Below, piece by piece: positions 40,701 through 55,700 of a DNA stretch of 64,000 nt. Each line of letters starts with the position of its first letter. The stretch's first letter is position 1. This DNA comes from Lineus longissimus. Lineage: Eukaryota; Nemertea; Pilidiophora; Heteronemertea; Lineidae. The stretch lies in contig NC_088316.1 in the NCBI RefSeq assembly GCF_910592395.1, positions 2,234,001-2,298,000 on the forward strand, in the 5' to 3' direction. The position numbers and the translations under genes are program-made. Below the pieces are notes generated by a model. It ran no database searches. It was not told the origin of the DNA and was given only the letters and a program-made list of their open reading frames with translations.

Positions 40701-43700
40701 AAGTTGGGACATATTTCTGTGTCAACAGAACCTCTCTGTCATTAGTTTGGTAAACAGTTTCCTTATAAGAGAGGTGTCCTGATTACAGAGGTCAAATTGA
40801 ATAGGGAAATGACAAATAGGGGGAGGACTTACTGAAGTCCAGCACAGCTCAGCTGCTGCTGCCATTTTAAAGGCCTTAAAGGGAACTGGAACCGCCGAGC
40901 GATTTATTCAACTTTTCGACTTTCACCGCCCGAGAAAGTCAAACTTCCAACTTCCTATTCGAGTTCAGATTTGTAGCTCCGCCCCCAGTGCTCGAGCATG
41001 CGCAGTTCAATTTGTTATTATTGAGAATCATGTGAGAATCACGTGAGTCATGCGATCTTTCATTCATGAGTTTTCGTAGTAAATTCCATAGTAGTGACGT
41101 CACTCAATGATTGACAGCTAGGCGCCATGTTTCATTCATGCCTCGTTCTGATCACCCGATACGCGGGAAATGAAAACGAGGTCATACGAACTGGCTTGGC
41201 GGTTTCAGTTCCCTTTAATAGAGCGGTTCTATCATATTTATCTTTTGCACAAGAAAATACAATTTAATCAAAACAGGGTAGGCCTTAAAAAGGTCTAGCA
41301 CCTCCCTTCCCCTAGATCCTTTCCATAAGGCCAGAGTTTTTTTATTAGTTGGTTCGCGGACCCGCCGCTAGGGAAAACAGGCGAACATGAAATAAAATAA
41401 AATAACATTTTTTTTCAATTCTCTGTGCCCGCCGCCCCAAAAATTGCCGAAAATAAAAAAAATAAAAATATTTATTTTTATTTTTTTTTCGCCCTCCTCT
41501 ATAGAAGTCATGGGGGAAAAATCCGAGAACCAACTAATAAAAAAACTCTGGCCTTATGGACTATATTTCAATTTCTACAGTGGCATGTATATACTTGTAT
41601 TCTACTTCAATACTTTCCCAAAAGAACCCAGTGACTGATGAAGCTGCATTCATGCATTGCTGCAAAAGAGATGAGTTTAGGGATTGACCGAAGGTACCAC
41701 CATTTTGGCCAGAACTTGAAATCCTATTACATGTCGAGCAATCAGAACTCCTTCAAAATGATGTAAATGTCATTTTCAAGAGTGGGGTTCTGTTCTCTGG
41801 GAAAGACTCCCCCCTTGAAATTCGCGTTCCGGTGACCTGAACACTGAGCAACTGCACTGGGTCCGTCAAAACCAACCTTCAAAATTTCCTTTCAATTTTC
41901 GAAGAAAAAACGCAATCTCCTTTTTCATTCAAGTCTGTCCATACAGAATCGACAGCAGGTCACCATGCATTGTAGTTTCGTGACGAGGTATTTTGTGACG
42001 TGCAGCTGGCAGAGAAAAAAGATCCGTCAACGGCTACTTCTCGCGTTTGCGAGTACACAGAAAGTGTTCATTGAAAGATGTGCGCCGCCCGACAATTTTT
42101 TATGAGGATAGACGTAAACAACAGGCAGTACAATTAACACAAAACCACGGACTAATAGGAATTTTAGGAAATAAAACATAAAAAGACATCAAACATAGAA
42201 AGGTGGATGAGAACACCGGAACTGCATTTATGAAAATCTAACAATATACGCCCCATGAAACATGACAATATACGCCCCACTTTTTAAGAAGCGGCCGCTT
42301 AAGAAAGCACTTAAAGATTTATGCACCAACATCTCCTGTTTGTGAAAATGGAATGCGGAGATTTCAATATGTCTGGTTTGAACCTATTCAGCCAAGGCCA
42401 TAATTGCCACGGTCTATATTGAGAAAGAAATAACATGAAAATATTTTAACAAGTGACATGAAAGGTTCGAGGAGAGTCGAGATATGATCTATTGAAATTT
42501 TGAAGACGTTTTTTTTCTGTCAGAATTTTATCTGTGGCCTATTTGAGGATGAAAGCGGACATGCTCATGTGCCATGGGAAAAAGATAAGGATTATAAATA
42601 GAGTTAAATCACATAAATTTGTACTCAGATTGTATTAAGCGAGTTGCAAAGTGATGAAGTCTTTTTAAAGGTCTATGTGGCAGCCCATCACCTCTGTTGG
42701 GGTTTGATATAACGATTTTAATATCAGGGGCCACCAAAAACATAATTTCTCCCACATATACCTTCAAACAATTTGTTTTGATAATTTCAGTGATTTTTAT
42801 TCAAAATCTGCCTAGAAATAGCTTCTGAGATTATCGCTTTAGGATCTATTTGATGAATCACTATGCGCGTGCAGGGGATGGGCACAACATTGAAAAGAAA
42901 TAATGGGGCCTAAGGTCCATCCAAGTATCAGTGACGTGTTGGGCTGACAGGAAGCCTAAATGAGATAAAATGTGAGCTTTCGGAGCAGAGAAGCATGACT
43001 ATTAAAGAGATCGGAAGAAGTTTTATGAAAATACGCAAAGGGGTGTACATTTCATGCGAAAAGGCTTTTTTGATATGAAAAGAAGAGGGCAGCGGTCTTG
43101 CCCCCAGATTCAAATTATAATTCAAATAAAAAACCTCCGAAGTTGTTGAAGCAGAAAGGATGAAGGGAAAAAAATCACGTACATCCCAGATACTTTTTTG
43201 TTTCTTGTCGCTGGACTCGGTTATGTTTTCAGTGGACGTGGCAGGATTGAAGATATTGGAGAGCTGGAAGTATACAGAACGTCACGAAAAACTCAATTAA
43301 TCACAAAAAGCACAGAGGGTTAAGGGTTAGGATTAATGTACAAACAAGCAGTGCTCTCAAAGGGTTTTTAGCATGAAGTCACTAAGTATTTCGCCATCGT
43401 AGACCCGCAGAGAGGAACTCAACTCCGGAGCATGACCATGTGGTCTATTTTTTGCTCACACCTCACTTAAAGGCCAACACCATTGTAAAAAAATTGAAAT
43501 TGAATTTGAAAATGTCCAAGTCAGGCTGAACACCCTTGGATAACACGGCTTTCATGAAGAATAGCTGAACATTGTCTGAAAATGTTTTTGCACATGTCTT
43601 AGCCAAACTTTCAATATATTCATGTCAAGAAATGTTAAGTATAGAGGGCACCACGTCCTAGAATTATAAAATTCAGTCATTTCAATACAGTGGGTTCTCC

Positions 43701-46700
43701 CATCGTGTTCACAAATTCGTGCTGCTTTTCAATTACAACTTTCTTAGAGACTATCAAAAGGTCATCAATGACTCAACTTTTATCACAGAGTATATTTACA
43801 AAATCATCACAAAGTTAAAATAACCTTATTTCACATATTTAATTCAAAGATCACACTAGATAAGTTAAGTTACACTGCAACAAAAGGATAATTGAAATGG
43901 GGGGGGGGCACAAAATTCAGGATTGGCCTTACGGATTCAAGTCTACAGGATGCAAGGATAAAATGGGGCATAGCACAGGAGTATGGGTGACCACCACCTA
44001 ACAAACAAACAATGCTAGATAACAGTCAAATGAAGGCAATATACAGGATATGTGTTTACATATCATATGTGTGTTTACATATCATATGTGTGTTTACATA
44101 TCATGTGTGTGTTTACATATCATGTGTGTTTACATATGATTCATATTGTCACTTGTCACGACTGACATGTCATGTGTCACATGTCACGGCTGACGTGTCA
44201 CATGTCATGACCGGTGTGTCACATGTCACGACTGACGTGTCACATGTCACGACTGACGTGTCACATGCAACAGCTGACGTGTCATATGTCATGGTCGATG
44301 TGTCACATGTGACGAGTCACGGCTGACGTGTCACATGTCATGGTCGATGTGTCACATGTGACGAGTCACGGCTGACGTGTCACATGTCATGGTCGATGTG
44401 TCACATGTGACGAGTCACGGCTGACGTGTCACATGTCATGGTCGATGTGTCACATGTGACGAGTCACGGCTGACGTGTCACATGTCATGGTCGATGTGTC
44501 ACATGTGACGAGTCACGGCTGACGTGTCACATGTCATGGTCGATGTGTCACATGTGACGAGTCACGACTGACGTGTCACATGGCACTTGTCACAAACATT
44601 TTTGCTAACTGATTCTGATGTGAAAACATGACATGACATGACGACGAAAAATGACATTGTGAATCCTGTGTAGCCGCACAACATTATTGAACAGAACACG
44701 AAACAATATCTCTACGAGGGGGTCAATCAAAACAAAAGGTGATGCAGCTGGCTTGGTGTCAGGGGAATCTGAAAGGAGACCAGTATCAGTCAGTGTTGAA
44801 AAGGTAGAGTTCTAAACATCTTCAGTGAAAGCAGGGTAGCCAGGACTAATGGCAAAATGGCAATGAAAGTGTAAACTGGTTGAATTTTAGTTCCATTTTT
44901 ATTCCACAAAAGTCATTTAATGCCAAAATAGGGAGGATTCGGCCCTTCGATTCCACATACTCAAGTCAAGAGTGTATGCCAATGCAGTGATTGTTTACAA
45001 TAGTGACTGCGTTGCTAGGGAAGATGTAAGAGCCGTTCTGATAGGGTGAAGTGCATCTGTGCACCTCAACACGTGAAGCACCATCTGTTGACCCCAAGGT
45101 CTGTAATGTATGCAAGGGGAGGAGCATGCAGCTGACCCCTGATATCTGAGGGCGAGGCAAGTGAAGAGAAGACAAATGTACACAGCAGGAAAACAGGTCA
45201 CCACAAAATAATTATATACCATCAAATGGACCAAATCAGTTATACCTCCATCTTAGTCGTATCTTCACGTGACTACATGAATATTTTCAATGACACAGCA
45301 ACATCTTTTGAAATGTTAGGCCACTATTTCAATCAAACACGTTACCAGTACCTCACTCCACAGTCACACAATTTTGAAGATTGCATCGTTATCAAACAAC
45401 TCAGAATACTTCGAGAACAAACTGTGTTTACAAAACAACTCTGGAACGTTATGACTTTGTGATGAAGATGAGCGACAGGGAAGCGAATGACATGAAATCT
45501 ACATGTACCTCTTTGAGTGGGAATACAGATTTTTACCGCAGTCCTGTTCCAAGTTCAAGAAATCACCCCTGGTCTCATGGACCACATCTTGACCACCAAG
45601 GTTTCGCCTCTCCTCAAGATTCACCCCGGCTAAGCGTAAAGGGAGAACATAACTCACTACCCCTAAATCACGAGGTGGACATTCTTCCACTCTGCAACGG
45701 CAGAGGTAGATTTCATGCGTACCGAAAAAGGCAAACAACAGCTTGTTATCAGCATTGACAATCTGCAAATGCCAAGGGTTAAAACAGGAACATACTGATA
45801 GCACTGATACTGCCTTTGGCTTAGACAGATAGGGGTACTGCAGCTCAGCTGGTACAGCACGCTCTTTCAGTAACTTATTCATCAGCCGTTGCAACTGAAA
45901 ATAAACGAGGTGACGAAAGAAATATAAGTGCTGAAAATTTTGCAAGAAACCTGCGACGATAGCATTCTGACTGGATTGATCATCAGAATAGGTAGCAGGG
46001 CAAGATATATTGGAATTAGAAACTCAGTGTTTGTTCCCTTCCAGAAAGATTAGCATGATTTATTTTATTCAACATGAGGTGTTCATTCAGTGAGCATTTG
46101 GGGAAATACCTCACTGAGAAAAACGGCTGAAATTTAAAGTGGGTAAAATGTAGAGAGATTAGAGAACTTCTAATTATAGAAAGGGGGGTTCCCAAGGTGG
46201 CGTTTAAGGGGAATCGCCAATTACAGGACTTGGAAGCAGGTCTGCATCGGGACTTTTACCACCTTCGACCCAAAGGGCAGGAAATTCCATGGCACAGGAT
46301 GGTCGGAGATATTCTTACCGGAACCGGGGCCTGCAGGAATATATTTGCTATTTAGAGTATGCTTGGGAAACTTGTATTTACAAGGACCTAAACGACATGA
46401 TTGACACAAAATGCAACATAGCTAGTGGAGCCACCTGTTGGGAGCAAAGTGAACTGGAATATGATAGCTGCTGAATTTTTCTCCAAACATTTTTTCTATT
46501 TTTCTCCTTTTCTCTTTATGCAACAAGTCCCTACCTTTGTCAGAACTGATCACATATTTCCAAACTTGTCCCAATAGTTCAGTTTCTGGCTCTCCAGCAG
46601 GTGGCTTTGGAATAAGCATGTTCAATGCCAAGCCATTCGAATTTCCATTGAATTCGACCCCTGTAATCAGGACACCTTCCAACTAAGGACAGCACTTGTC

Positions 46701-49700
46701 AGTCCCAAGGGTGTCCATAATAGAGAGGTTCTACTGTACTCGCAAAACATAAAGAGATATAGTTCTACCAATTACTATTCTTAGAGGCCATAATAGGGCC
46801 TATGCACCGAGAACAGACAGATTTTGACAGGCTCAACATCGAATGGATCTGGCATTGAACAGGCTATAGGGGACTATCCCATCTGAACAGGACATGGATA
46901 ACGTCCTAAAAGGGCTCCGTTTATAAACAAACAGCCCCAGGATAACATATCTTACACTTATTATCATATTTAACTGAAAAACACAGGAAAAAACAATGTA
47001 GGTGAATAGATATGTAGAAATTGAAAAAATATGTGGACAAGAAACGATTATCAAACACTATCAAGAACTCGTTACTTTGAAGTAATAAGTTTTTGACACT
47101 ATACAATGAGGGGCAAAAATACCTGGTGTAATAGTTTCAATTGTCCTTGGATAAAGTGTCTGGGAATAGAGGAATATTAGCCCCAATCACCGAGGTATTG
47201 AGGGTTACATAGGTCATTCAGGCCCATATCTGAATCCTTCACCATACGTTAGCTGATTAGCGATGGACACTTGACAGAATTAAGACTACTACACCAGCAT
47301 AATTTCATGTCTCTGCTGTTAGCAGAGACATCTATTGGCAAGAGTTTACAAAATATCAACGAGAGGGCAGTTGTCCTTTGACAAGATCCAATGGAAAGAG
47401 ATGAAATAAAGTGATAGACGTCATTCAGTGACGTCATTTCGGCATCCATTTTGGACGTCAATCCATGTCCTTGACCTTCTTGCCATTGCTGACATAGTGC
47501 ACCACCCGTGGATGACATCCCGGCTGATGTCGCCACTCTTTTATAACCCTACTGTTGAGCTGATGGCAAATTGTGCCAGGTTGCTGAATGACGTGAATTT
47601 GACATCCAAAATGATGTGTTTTGCGAGATGATGTCATGTAAATGATCTCAACAGCATGAAACTTTGCAGTTTTTAATTTGCATGTGATGATTAGATTATT
47701 GTCAGATTGCAAATGGAAATGGAAATGAATGGATAAAATTGCACTTAAGTTGTGACCTTTATACAAAGACTTTATATGCATCAGCTCTCCACTGAAACCC
47801 GCAGTGACATACCATCACCGTGGCACTGTTTGCAAGCTTTATCATTCGTAGTTGATATCATGCCTTTCACGTCACAAAAACACATAAACCGAAGAGAAAA
47901 AAAACGTGAGGAAATAGAATTTGGAAACAATTTACGGCAACGACAGCATTGATAGTTGACAGCCAATCTTCACACGGAACAGAATAAAAACAGCAAAGTT
48001 CAAGAAACATGGCAAAACAGCTGAAAACTCGACGAATTTTGGAAGAAAAAATACAACTGCATTCGACCAAAGAAACAATCCATCTGGGAAAAAAATGATT
48101 GTAATATCACTTCGGCTCAGCATGGAAGTTTTTGGATACTTTCTCAAGGGGGAAAACTGCACGATTGCAAGATTGATTGTTGGTGCAAACCTCAGCCAAG
48201 TCAAGACGTAATTGTTAATTCTTCAAATTGCCCTGTTTTAACTCGACTAATCAAGCATTGCTGCCAAAAAGAATCGCAAATTTTTATTGGAGGGATGTGT
48301 GTCATTTATTGCCATGTTGGGCAATAATAAGACAGCTACTCTGTGGACAAAATCGATCAGTCCCGCAACGTGCGATAAAATTAAACCAGTTTGATATTTA
48401 TCACATGTCACAGAGATGACCAAGTCTGGTTGCAGGCACCTGCAATGATTCCTGCAGTCAAGTAATTTTTGTCGCATGCAATAAATATAACGGTGCAAGC
48501 ACCCACAAATATCCCTCCAGACAAGCAATTTTTCTTGCATGTAATAAATACCATTGCACATCTCTGCAATAAAACTTGCTTCTCTGCAGGTCATTATAAG
48601 AATGTTGACAGAGTGATTAGACAAATGGAATAGGCATTACGAATTCTGTTAGGAGGTGTAGAATCCATAGGTTTCCGAATTTGGCTAGACCTTGGGGACG
48701 GGGTTGAGATCCATGCTGAGTTAAGTGCCACTACAGTACAAGATGATTCTAGACTCACTCCGTCTCCGTATCTGTCGTGATCGAGTTGCAACGGACCCCG
48801 ACGCCGACTGTGGACTAGGCGTTCCAGCTGAGTGCAAAAGATCGCAGAGCAGAAGATACAAGTAACTTAATCAGATCGTAATCAATACGTCGCATCATTA
48901 ATGCCTTCGCTGCGATCGCAGTTTTAACACGGTTGCTGTAATCGGTAGACCTATGTGTGCATAGTTCTTTAGCTTACGGTTAGGTGGCGCTGGAGAGAAG
49001 TGATAGACGCAAACCCTGCCAAGTCCAAATGTTCCGCTGTTAAGTATGGAGGATCTCTGACACCATCTAACTTCACAGTAAAGAACCATGCACTCGTAGG
49101 TCTACAAAATAATACCTTCTTAATAACAATTTGGTGCTGCTACCTATTTCTTATTCTGAAAATTACAAACCCATCATCCAGAGTTGATTAATTTGATGAC
49201 AGTGAAAAAACAATCCCCTCATACAAAATAAGAAATTTCAATTCTAATGGTTAAAGTTTTTATCAAAGTACTTGGATTTATCAATCCTGATAGCGAGCAG
49301 AACTCAGAAGATACTGTTTTTACACATTTTATCAGCATATCTACAAAGCACTAGGGGAATATCACTGTGGGTGCTAAATAGATGAGCTGAGCCAAAAAAA
49401 TTTCAACTTTGTTTTTTGATGAAGGGCAGTAGGCCTTATCTGGCCCAACTTCCTTATAGATTTGCTGTGTGTGTGGTCTTGACAGGGAGGCCAGCTCATT
49501 CTATTTGACCAGACACAGTACCTATGGTGTTTGAACCAACTAGAAAGGGACAGGTTATAGAAGACAGCTGCGCTACGCCACCACGGCGTTCAACTCACCA
49601 CTAAGAATTCTCGCTTGTCGACCCGCTGGTTGCCGTCGGCGTCGAACATATTGAAGGCGATTTCAAAACCGGACTTTGGTTCTGTAAAGGAACAGGAAAG

Positions 49701-52700
49701 AGGGCGTTACCGAAGAGCCTTCCCCCCAAGACTAAGAAGCTTGCAGCCCCAGGTAACCTAGTCCAGGGGTTTGAACAGTACCCCCGGTTATCTGACACCG
49801 TTAAATCCGCCGGCAAGTATAGATAAGAGAAGAATGAACAGCTCAAAATAACCCCATAAATATGTGTTTTTTTAAATGGCATGGTGCTCAGTTGCAGTTG
49901 ACCCCCTAGCAGTTTGCAAGAGTTGTGGTTAAAGGCAGGACTGACACAAACAAAATGATACCTGTCTCATCCTGATTCTTGCTATAACAACTGAGCTACT
50001 TCTATTTTTGTAAAAGGGCAAAACCACAAACATTTCTCAATTGTTTTTCCAAAAATTTGTTTTTAATTAATAGCCCAAGTAACACATTTTGTTTGCGGGG
50101 AACATCTATTACAGGGTTGTAATGAAATATTCAGGCAGAAGCAATTCGCTAAGTTCAACAGTTAATGAATTAGGGCAAATTTGATTACAAAGAGCCCCCT
50201 ATATTCAAAATTAGAACTAAGCGCTAGTCTATCTAACCAGTTGGTAGTTATACATTCTTCTTTTATCCATACTTGCCGCGAGCAGAGGAGGAATGGCTTC
50301 TTGGTTTGCCCATTGGCCCCGGAGCTACAAGTTAACAATGTTGGGCGCGGTAATCTATTGAATAGGTGACCAACACGTATAACAAAGGTTAGGCCTAGTG
50401 CCAAGACGCCCAGCTTTTGCCACAAATCAGCATCAATGTGATTGGTCTCTTCTTATAAGTTGGCTTGATACTTAGAATTATGTCCACCGGGGATTTGTAC
50501 ATTTAAAAGCAATGGCTTGGTGATACTTTTTCAAACTATTGGAGGGCATCCAGGTCATAAACTCAACAACCTGTCTTTCGATTCACATCAACCTGGATAA
50601 GGAAATCCCTTTCAAACCATGTTGGGTCCTGTTGTTCAAAACAATGGAAGTCACAGTAACATCAAATCTAACAAGGCGCTCACTGCTTCAGTTATCCCAC
50701 CAGACTCAATAATGCCAATTTAGTTTGAGACCAACTTCTTTTGGACAACTGAGCAATGATCTCACTTCAAAGGCAAGCACAGTAAGCTTCAGCAACCTTA
50801 TGCCAGGTGGCAGCACTTGCAATGACCTAGAACTTCTTTTGGACAACTGAGCATGATCTCACTTCAGAAGCAAGAACAGTAAGCTTCAGCAATCTTATGC
50901 CAGGTGGCAGCACTTGCATTGACCTAGAACTTCTTTTGGACAACTGAGCAATGATCTCACTTCAAAAGCAAGAACAGTAAGCTTCAGCAACCTTATGCCA
51001 GGTGGCAGCACTTGCAATGACCTAGAACTTCTTTTGGACAACTGAGCATGATCTCACTTCAGAAGCAAGAACAGTAAGCTTCAGCAACCTTATGCCAGGT
51101 GGCAGCACTTGCAATGACCTAGTTTTTTTCTGTGGCTTGAAACTCTCGCTGCCCCACAAAAGCCTCGGAATTATGTCATTTTAACAGAAACTCCTAATGA
51201 GTCTCCATAATCTGCCAGATATGCACATAATGACATTTTCCAAAAGGGGAAACCTTCAATTGAAAACAATACACTGTACTTACTTGTAAGGACACATAGA
51301 AGGAAAAGGTATTCTGTGTAGGAGAGCAAACCTGTAAAGAGAGATTGATTCAAATGGTATCAGAAAAAGAGATTGTAATCTTTGGCAAGACACTTAACCG
51401 AGATAGGCTCCAGTCTGATAAGCTGTTTAACAAATATTCACCTAGTCATCAGCCTCCAGATGAGCTAAAACAGTTACTTGAAAGCCACACATTGGTATAA
51501 GTTCCATAACTTATCAACAGGTGGCTCTGCAGTAGATGTTTCAGGAAGGTGTTATTGAATGATTGCATATTTTGGCCACATCCGAGCATGGCATGACTGA
51601 TGGACATCGAGTGGGCTAAAATTGGTATTCAAAGTATTCGCCGATCTGTCTTCACAATGGCAATGATGAAATTCATATTCAAAAGTTTTTACATATTGGA
51701 AAGTTTCAAATTCAATTACAAATTTGAAATTTTTAATGAACAGCACAGGCCTTTAAATCAGCTAATGAATTGACTTGTCTATTCTCTCAGTGGTAACTTT
51801 GATCCTCACCTCGAAAACCCAAAGAAGGGGGGTCAGAAATCATACTGCACCAATGCCAAGACAAGAATGTCAATGTTTTTCAAGGCTCGACAGCTTAGGA
51901 GAAGCTTAGACTAGGATTTTCTTCGGGGGGAATAATGGACCTGTGGTGAACCAGTGCAGTACCAACGATTAACTAATTACACAGAAGCTCTTAATAAAGA
52001 TCAAAGCAGGGGTGGAAATGTCGCTCCTAATCTGAACAAATTGGTCTATTCATTCAGTAATAGCTCACAGGAAATGTGATTTTTAGGCCTTATATTTTAA
52101 AGAGTCCTGGTCGACTCCGCCAAAGGCCAATCAAAATAGAACAAATATTTTGATCACTTTGGTGTTCAGGACATTGAGGCGGAAGGCCATGATTGTTTTC
52201 TACTTAAGTTGAAATACTTGGCTTTTTTACTTCAATTGCTTAGATTTTCTCAGTAGGCCTACAGCACGAGGTGTCAATCAGGAACAGAAACAACACTCGA
52301 AATAAATACTTCCCAACTTAAACTTTTTGTCTTCCTTAATAGAAATCATCAGGGACCTCGTTAGAATTGGGTTATAAAACACGTTCAAACTGTCGGTGAA
52401 GTTTTCAGACTACACCAAGGATGCAATTTTCCACCATAGTGTGATCCCATGTTAGATTCTACAGTCGTAATCACAACTGACATCCCTTTGCTACCAAACG
52501 CCTTAGGCCATAATTAGTGGCTTTCAACAGGAAACAAGAGAAAGGGTTAAAATTCCCACTCAAGTGCAACAAGTGACCCAGTATTCGCGATGCGCACTGA
52601 AATTCTCGGTGCAAATCATCGAAGAATTCACTAGAATATTTCACAACTTCACAAGAAGTGATAATTTCATTTCGGCTATCTCACATGTACTTTGTACTTT

Positions 52701-55700
52701 ATCTGATAAAATCAAGCGTATCACTCTGCTGGTTCCGCATTCTCAGGTAACGAACTGAGCAGAACTCGTGTCAATTGAGTTCAGACAACTCGTGGAACAT
52801 TGGAAGGTAGCTACTAGTAGTAATAAACATACCCTCTCAGTCTTCTCCACAGCCTTCGAGGTAAACATTTTTTAATTCTAATCTTAACAGATTAGGATAG
52901 GCAAAACGCCCACCTCAAATACTGGACTTTTTAAAGCCCACTCGGACACAATTGAGAATATTTTTCATTAAATTCCTCAGGAGAAAACCAGGCCACCCAA
53001 ATTGACTGAGTCAACACTTTATTTTAATCTGGATTATGAGATTAAAATCCTGGTTTATAATACAGTCATCTGTTGGGGACATTTTATGGTATTTTGCGCT
53101 TTTTGTCGGTAAGGGTTCTTTGACAAAGAAAATGCACTTTTTGCAGGGTTTGGGCAGGATAATGCCACCATCAGAAACCAAATCTGTCTTGATGACTTTT
53201 TAATCACCAGAAGAATGCAACTGAAGAGGTTCCGGCAAGAAATAATCATGAAGTTCAAAATTAGTTCCAGAAGCGTCTATCGCGTGTCTGGGCTTGTGTG
53301 TACCGAGGGTTCAGAGGAAGAAGAGATTCGAACCCACAACTTCCTTGATGCAGAGCCAAGGCAACTGAAACTACACCACTCAACTTCCGATACCAGCACT
53401 TTCATTTTGACATGCCCCCTCCCACTCTCAAACTGTTCACCACATTGCCGACATCCAAAAAAATAGTTACATCAACAATTTTACAAAACCGTGAAATAAA
53501 GTTGAAGTTGAAGTCTCTCCTCAACAAGGACAACTGTACTGAAAATGACATTCTCGTCGTATTTTTTCACGACCATGTCAATTTCACCAGCTGCCCAGAC
53601 GAGACATCGTTTCGCAACTTGCGTCCAAGTAATTAGCCTGATTTAATTAGCGGCGTAGGTGTGGGAGGTTTGCTTTGGTCTTTGGTGACATTTACATAAC
53701 ACTCAACAACCAACATCTCCGTCGAGGAGGCCGAGCTGAGGACGCCAGGCGTATCAAAGTGGCAGACAACTGCGCATTCCGTTGGGGGAAATGTCTAGGT
53801 AAAGGACACTGGAGGTGTGGTTTGGTCAAGTCCAGCAAGCCAAACTTCCCTGTCAAAAGGACATGGAAAGTTTCCATGGCAAGGCCCCAAATTTCAACTG
53901 CGCAGTTTGGAAAGTTTCAGGACGTTTGGGAAATGTCTAAAGGACACTGGAGGTGTGGTTTGGTCAAGTCCAGCAAGCCAAACTTCCATGTCAAAAGGAC
54001 ATGGAAAGTTTCCGTGGCAAGGCCCCAAATTTCAACTGCGCAGTTTGGAAAGTTTCAGGACGTTTGGGTCGAATCTAAAGGGGTATCACGCAGAGACCCT
54101 CCAGCTAGAGGATCTAATTACCGAGCTGTGAGGCGAGGACCAGGGTCCACATTCTTGCTCCGAATACGTAATTTTGTGGCACGTTTTATAAACAGTTCAG
54201 ATGTTCGACAGTAGAACACCATCTGACATTGCTGTAGACTGGGATATTTTTAAGATGCGAAAGTAACATTTTAACATATCGCATCTCTTTCAACAAATGG
54301 GCTGTTTGGTGAAGATATTCCTTATCAAAAGTGTAGTTTTGAAAGTCCTGCAGAAACTTTGAGCATTTGGGTAAATGTGGGGGCGTAGATCATAGCTGGG
54401 GTGACTCAGGGTCTGATACCCCTCACTGACCCTAGTGAGAGACTATTCACCAACACCCACGCATTCTATTTCAATTTCAAATCTCTGAGTTACCGGACCA
54501 AATATTTCATGAATCATATTGCTATAAACACTGTGCTAGAACAGACTGAGAATTGACCCTTCAACTCTTCCAACCCTATCCAATCGCTCTGCATTCTATT
54601 TCAAGTTTAAAAGTTTCAAACCCGTCGATTACCAATCTTACCCGCAGACAAGAGATATTTTGTCGCACATACTAGCAGTGATAGCTGCAGAGACAAATAT
54701 AGCTCATGTGTGCGGTACTTTAGACCCCACGACCTCTGACAGTCTATTCATCACACTCGCACACCTACACATTCCATTTCAATTCAAAATCTTACGAAAT
54801 ATTTTCAAAATCAAACTATCGCGAATACTATTATGTTATACACAACTGCAAGATGAAGATGTATCAATTCATCATGAGGGGCGTCCCATCAACAATGGCT
54901 GACACGGCTATTTAGACGCACGGACATTATGGGATATAATGGCGGCTGGTCAAGGATTCAAACATCAAAGGAACGATGCTATCACCCCATGTCATTTCCA
55001 CGGTCAACTCAGTACTCCTGGCCATGCCATGACCACCACCACATAATTGGCCAGACAACTATATGAATTACATTTATTAATCATTCATAAAGTAACTAGT
55101 AAGGCAACGCATTCTATATTATTTGATTTGCGGCTACTTTTACACTATCAAAAGAGGTGATTTTTCACGGAAATGATTTCAACTTGAAAAACATTGTTTT
55201 CAAAATTGCTGCTGGTTTTTTCTAAGGTAGGCAAATAGGTTTGTCAGATTAAGTTTGACAAGTTGCCAAAAGGTGTCTCTACTAATATCCTGGAGGTCAG
55301 CATTTTGACCCCCTAGCCCTGGCTACAACCCTTCAAGTTCATATTGGGGGAGGGGGTATTTTAAGACAATGTGAATCACGGAAAATGTGAATTACAAACA
55401 AATTTGAAAGTGTCTATTAAGGATATTTTTGTAAGAAACTGTTTCTAAATAAACCAACATTTTCAACACTTTGGCCTTCGACTCAAGGGCACTGTTAAAG
55501 GGTCCACAATGCACCATTCAGTAATGGGAGGGATGGACAACAAATGCGGCTAGACTTGGTGGCCTCGTTTTAAGATGGACGCATAACGACGAGTTGTTTA
55601 CACCTCAAGGTTAGTTGATGGTCAATTGGATAGGGGGAGCTGTCACAGAACTGATTCAGCAGTTTGTATTGATATAGACCAGCGGTTGTAACCTTTGAGA

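Noticed and set aside
44012-44326. Plus-strand 104-residue frame with SHVT repeats
   Set aside because: Translation of the satellite array; the mature 49-bp unit is not a multiple of three and the frame closes.
44150-44585. CRISPR-like regular repeat spacing
   Set aside because: Units are contiguous with no unique spacers and the host is clearly an animal nuclear genome.
46422-46682. Minus-strand frame with WKYVISSDKG followed by GTAGGG, considered as an extra MICU exon
   Set aside because: Its end phase does not fit between exons 49599-49681 and 45796-45894, which already join in phase 0 with a family-like FLV-LQ junction. No family similarity.
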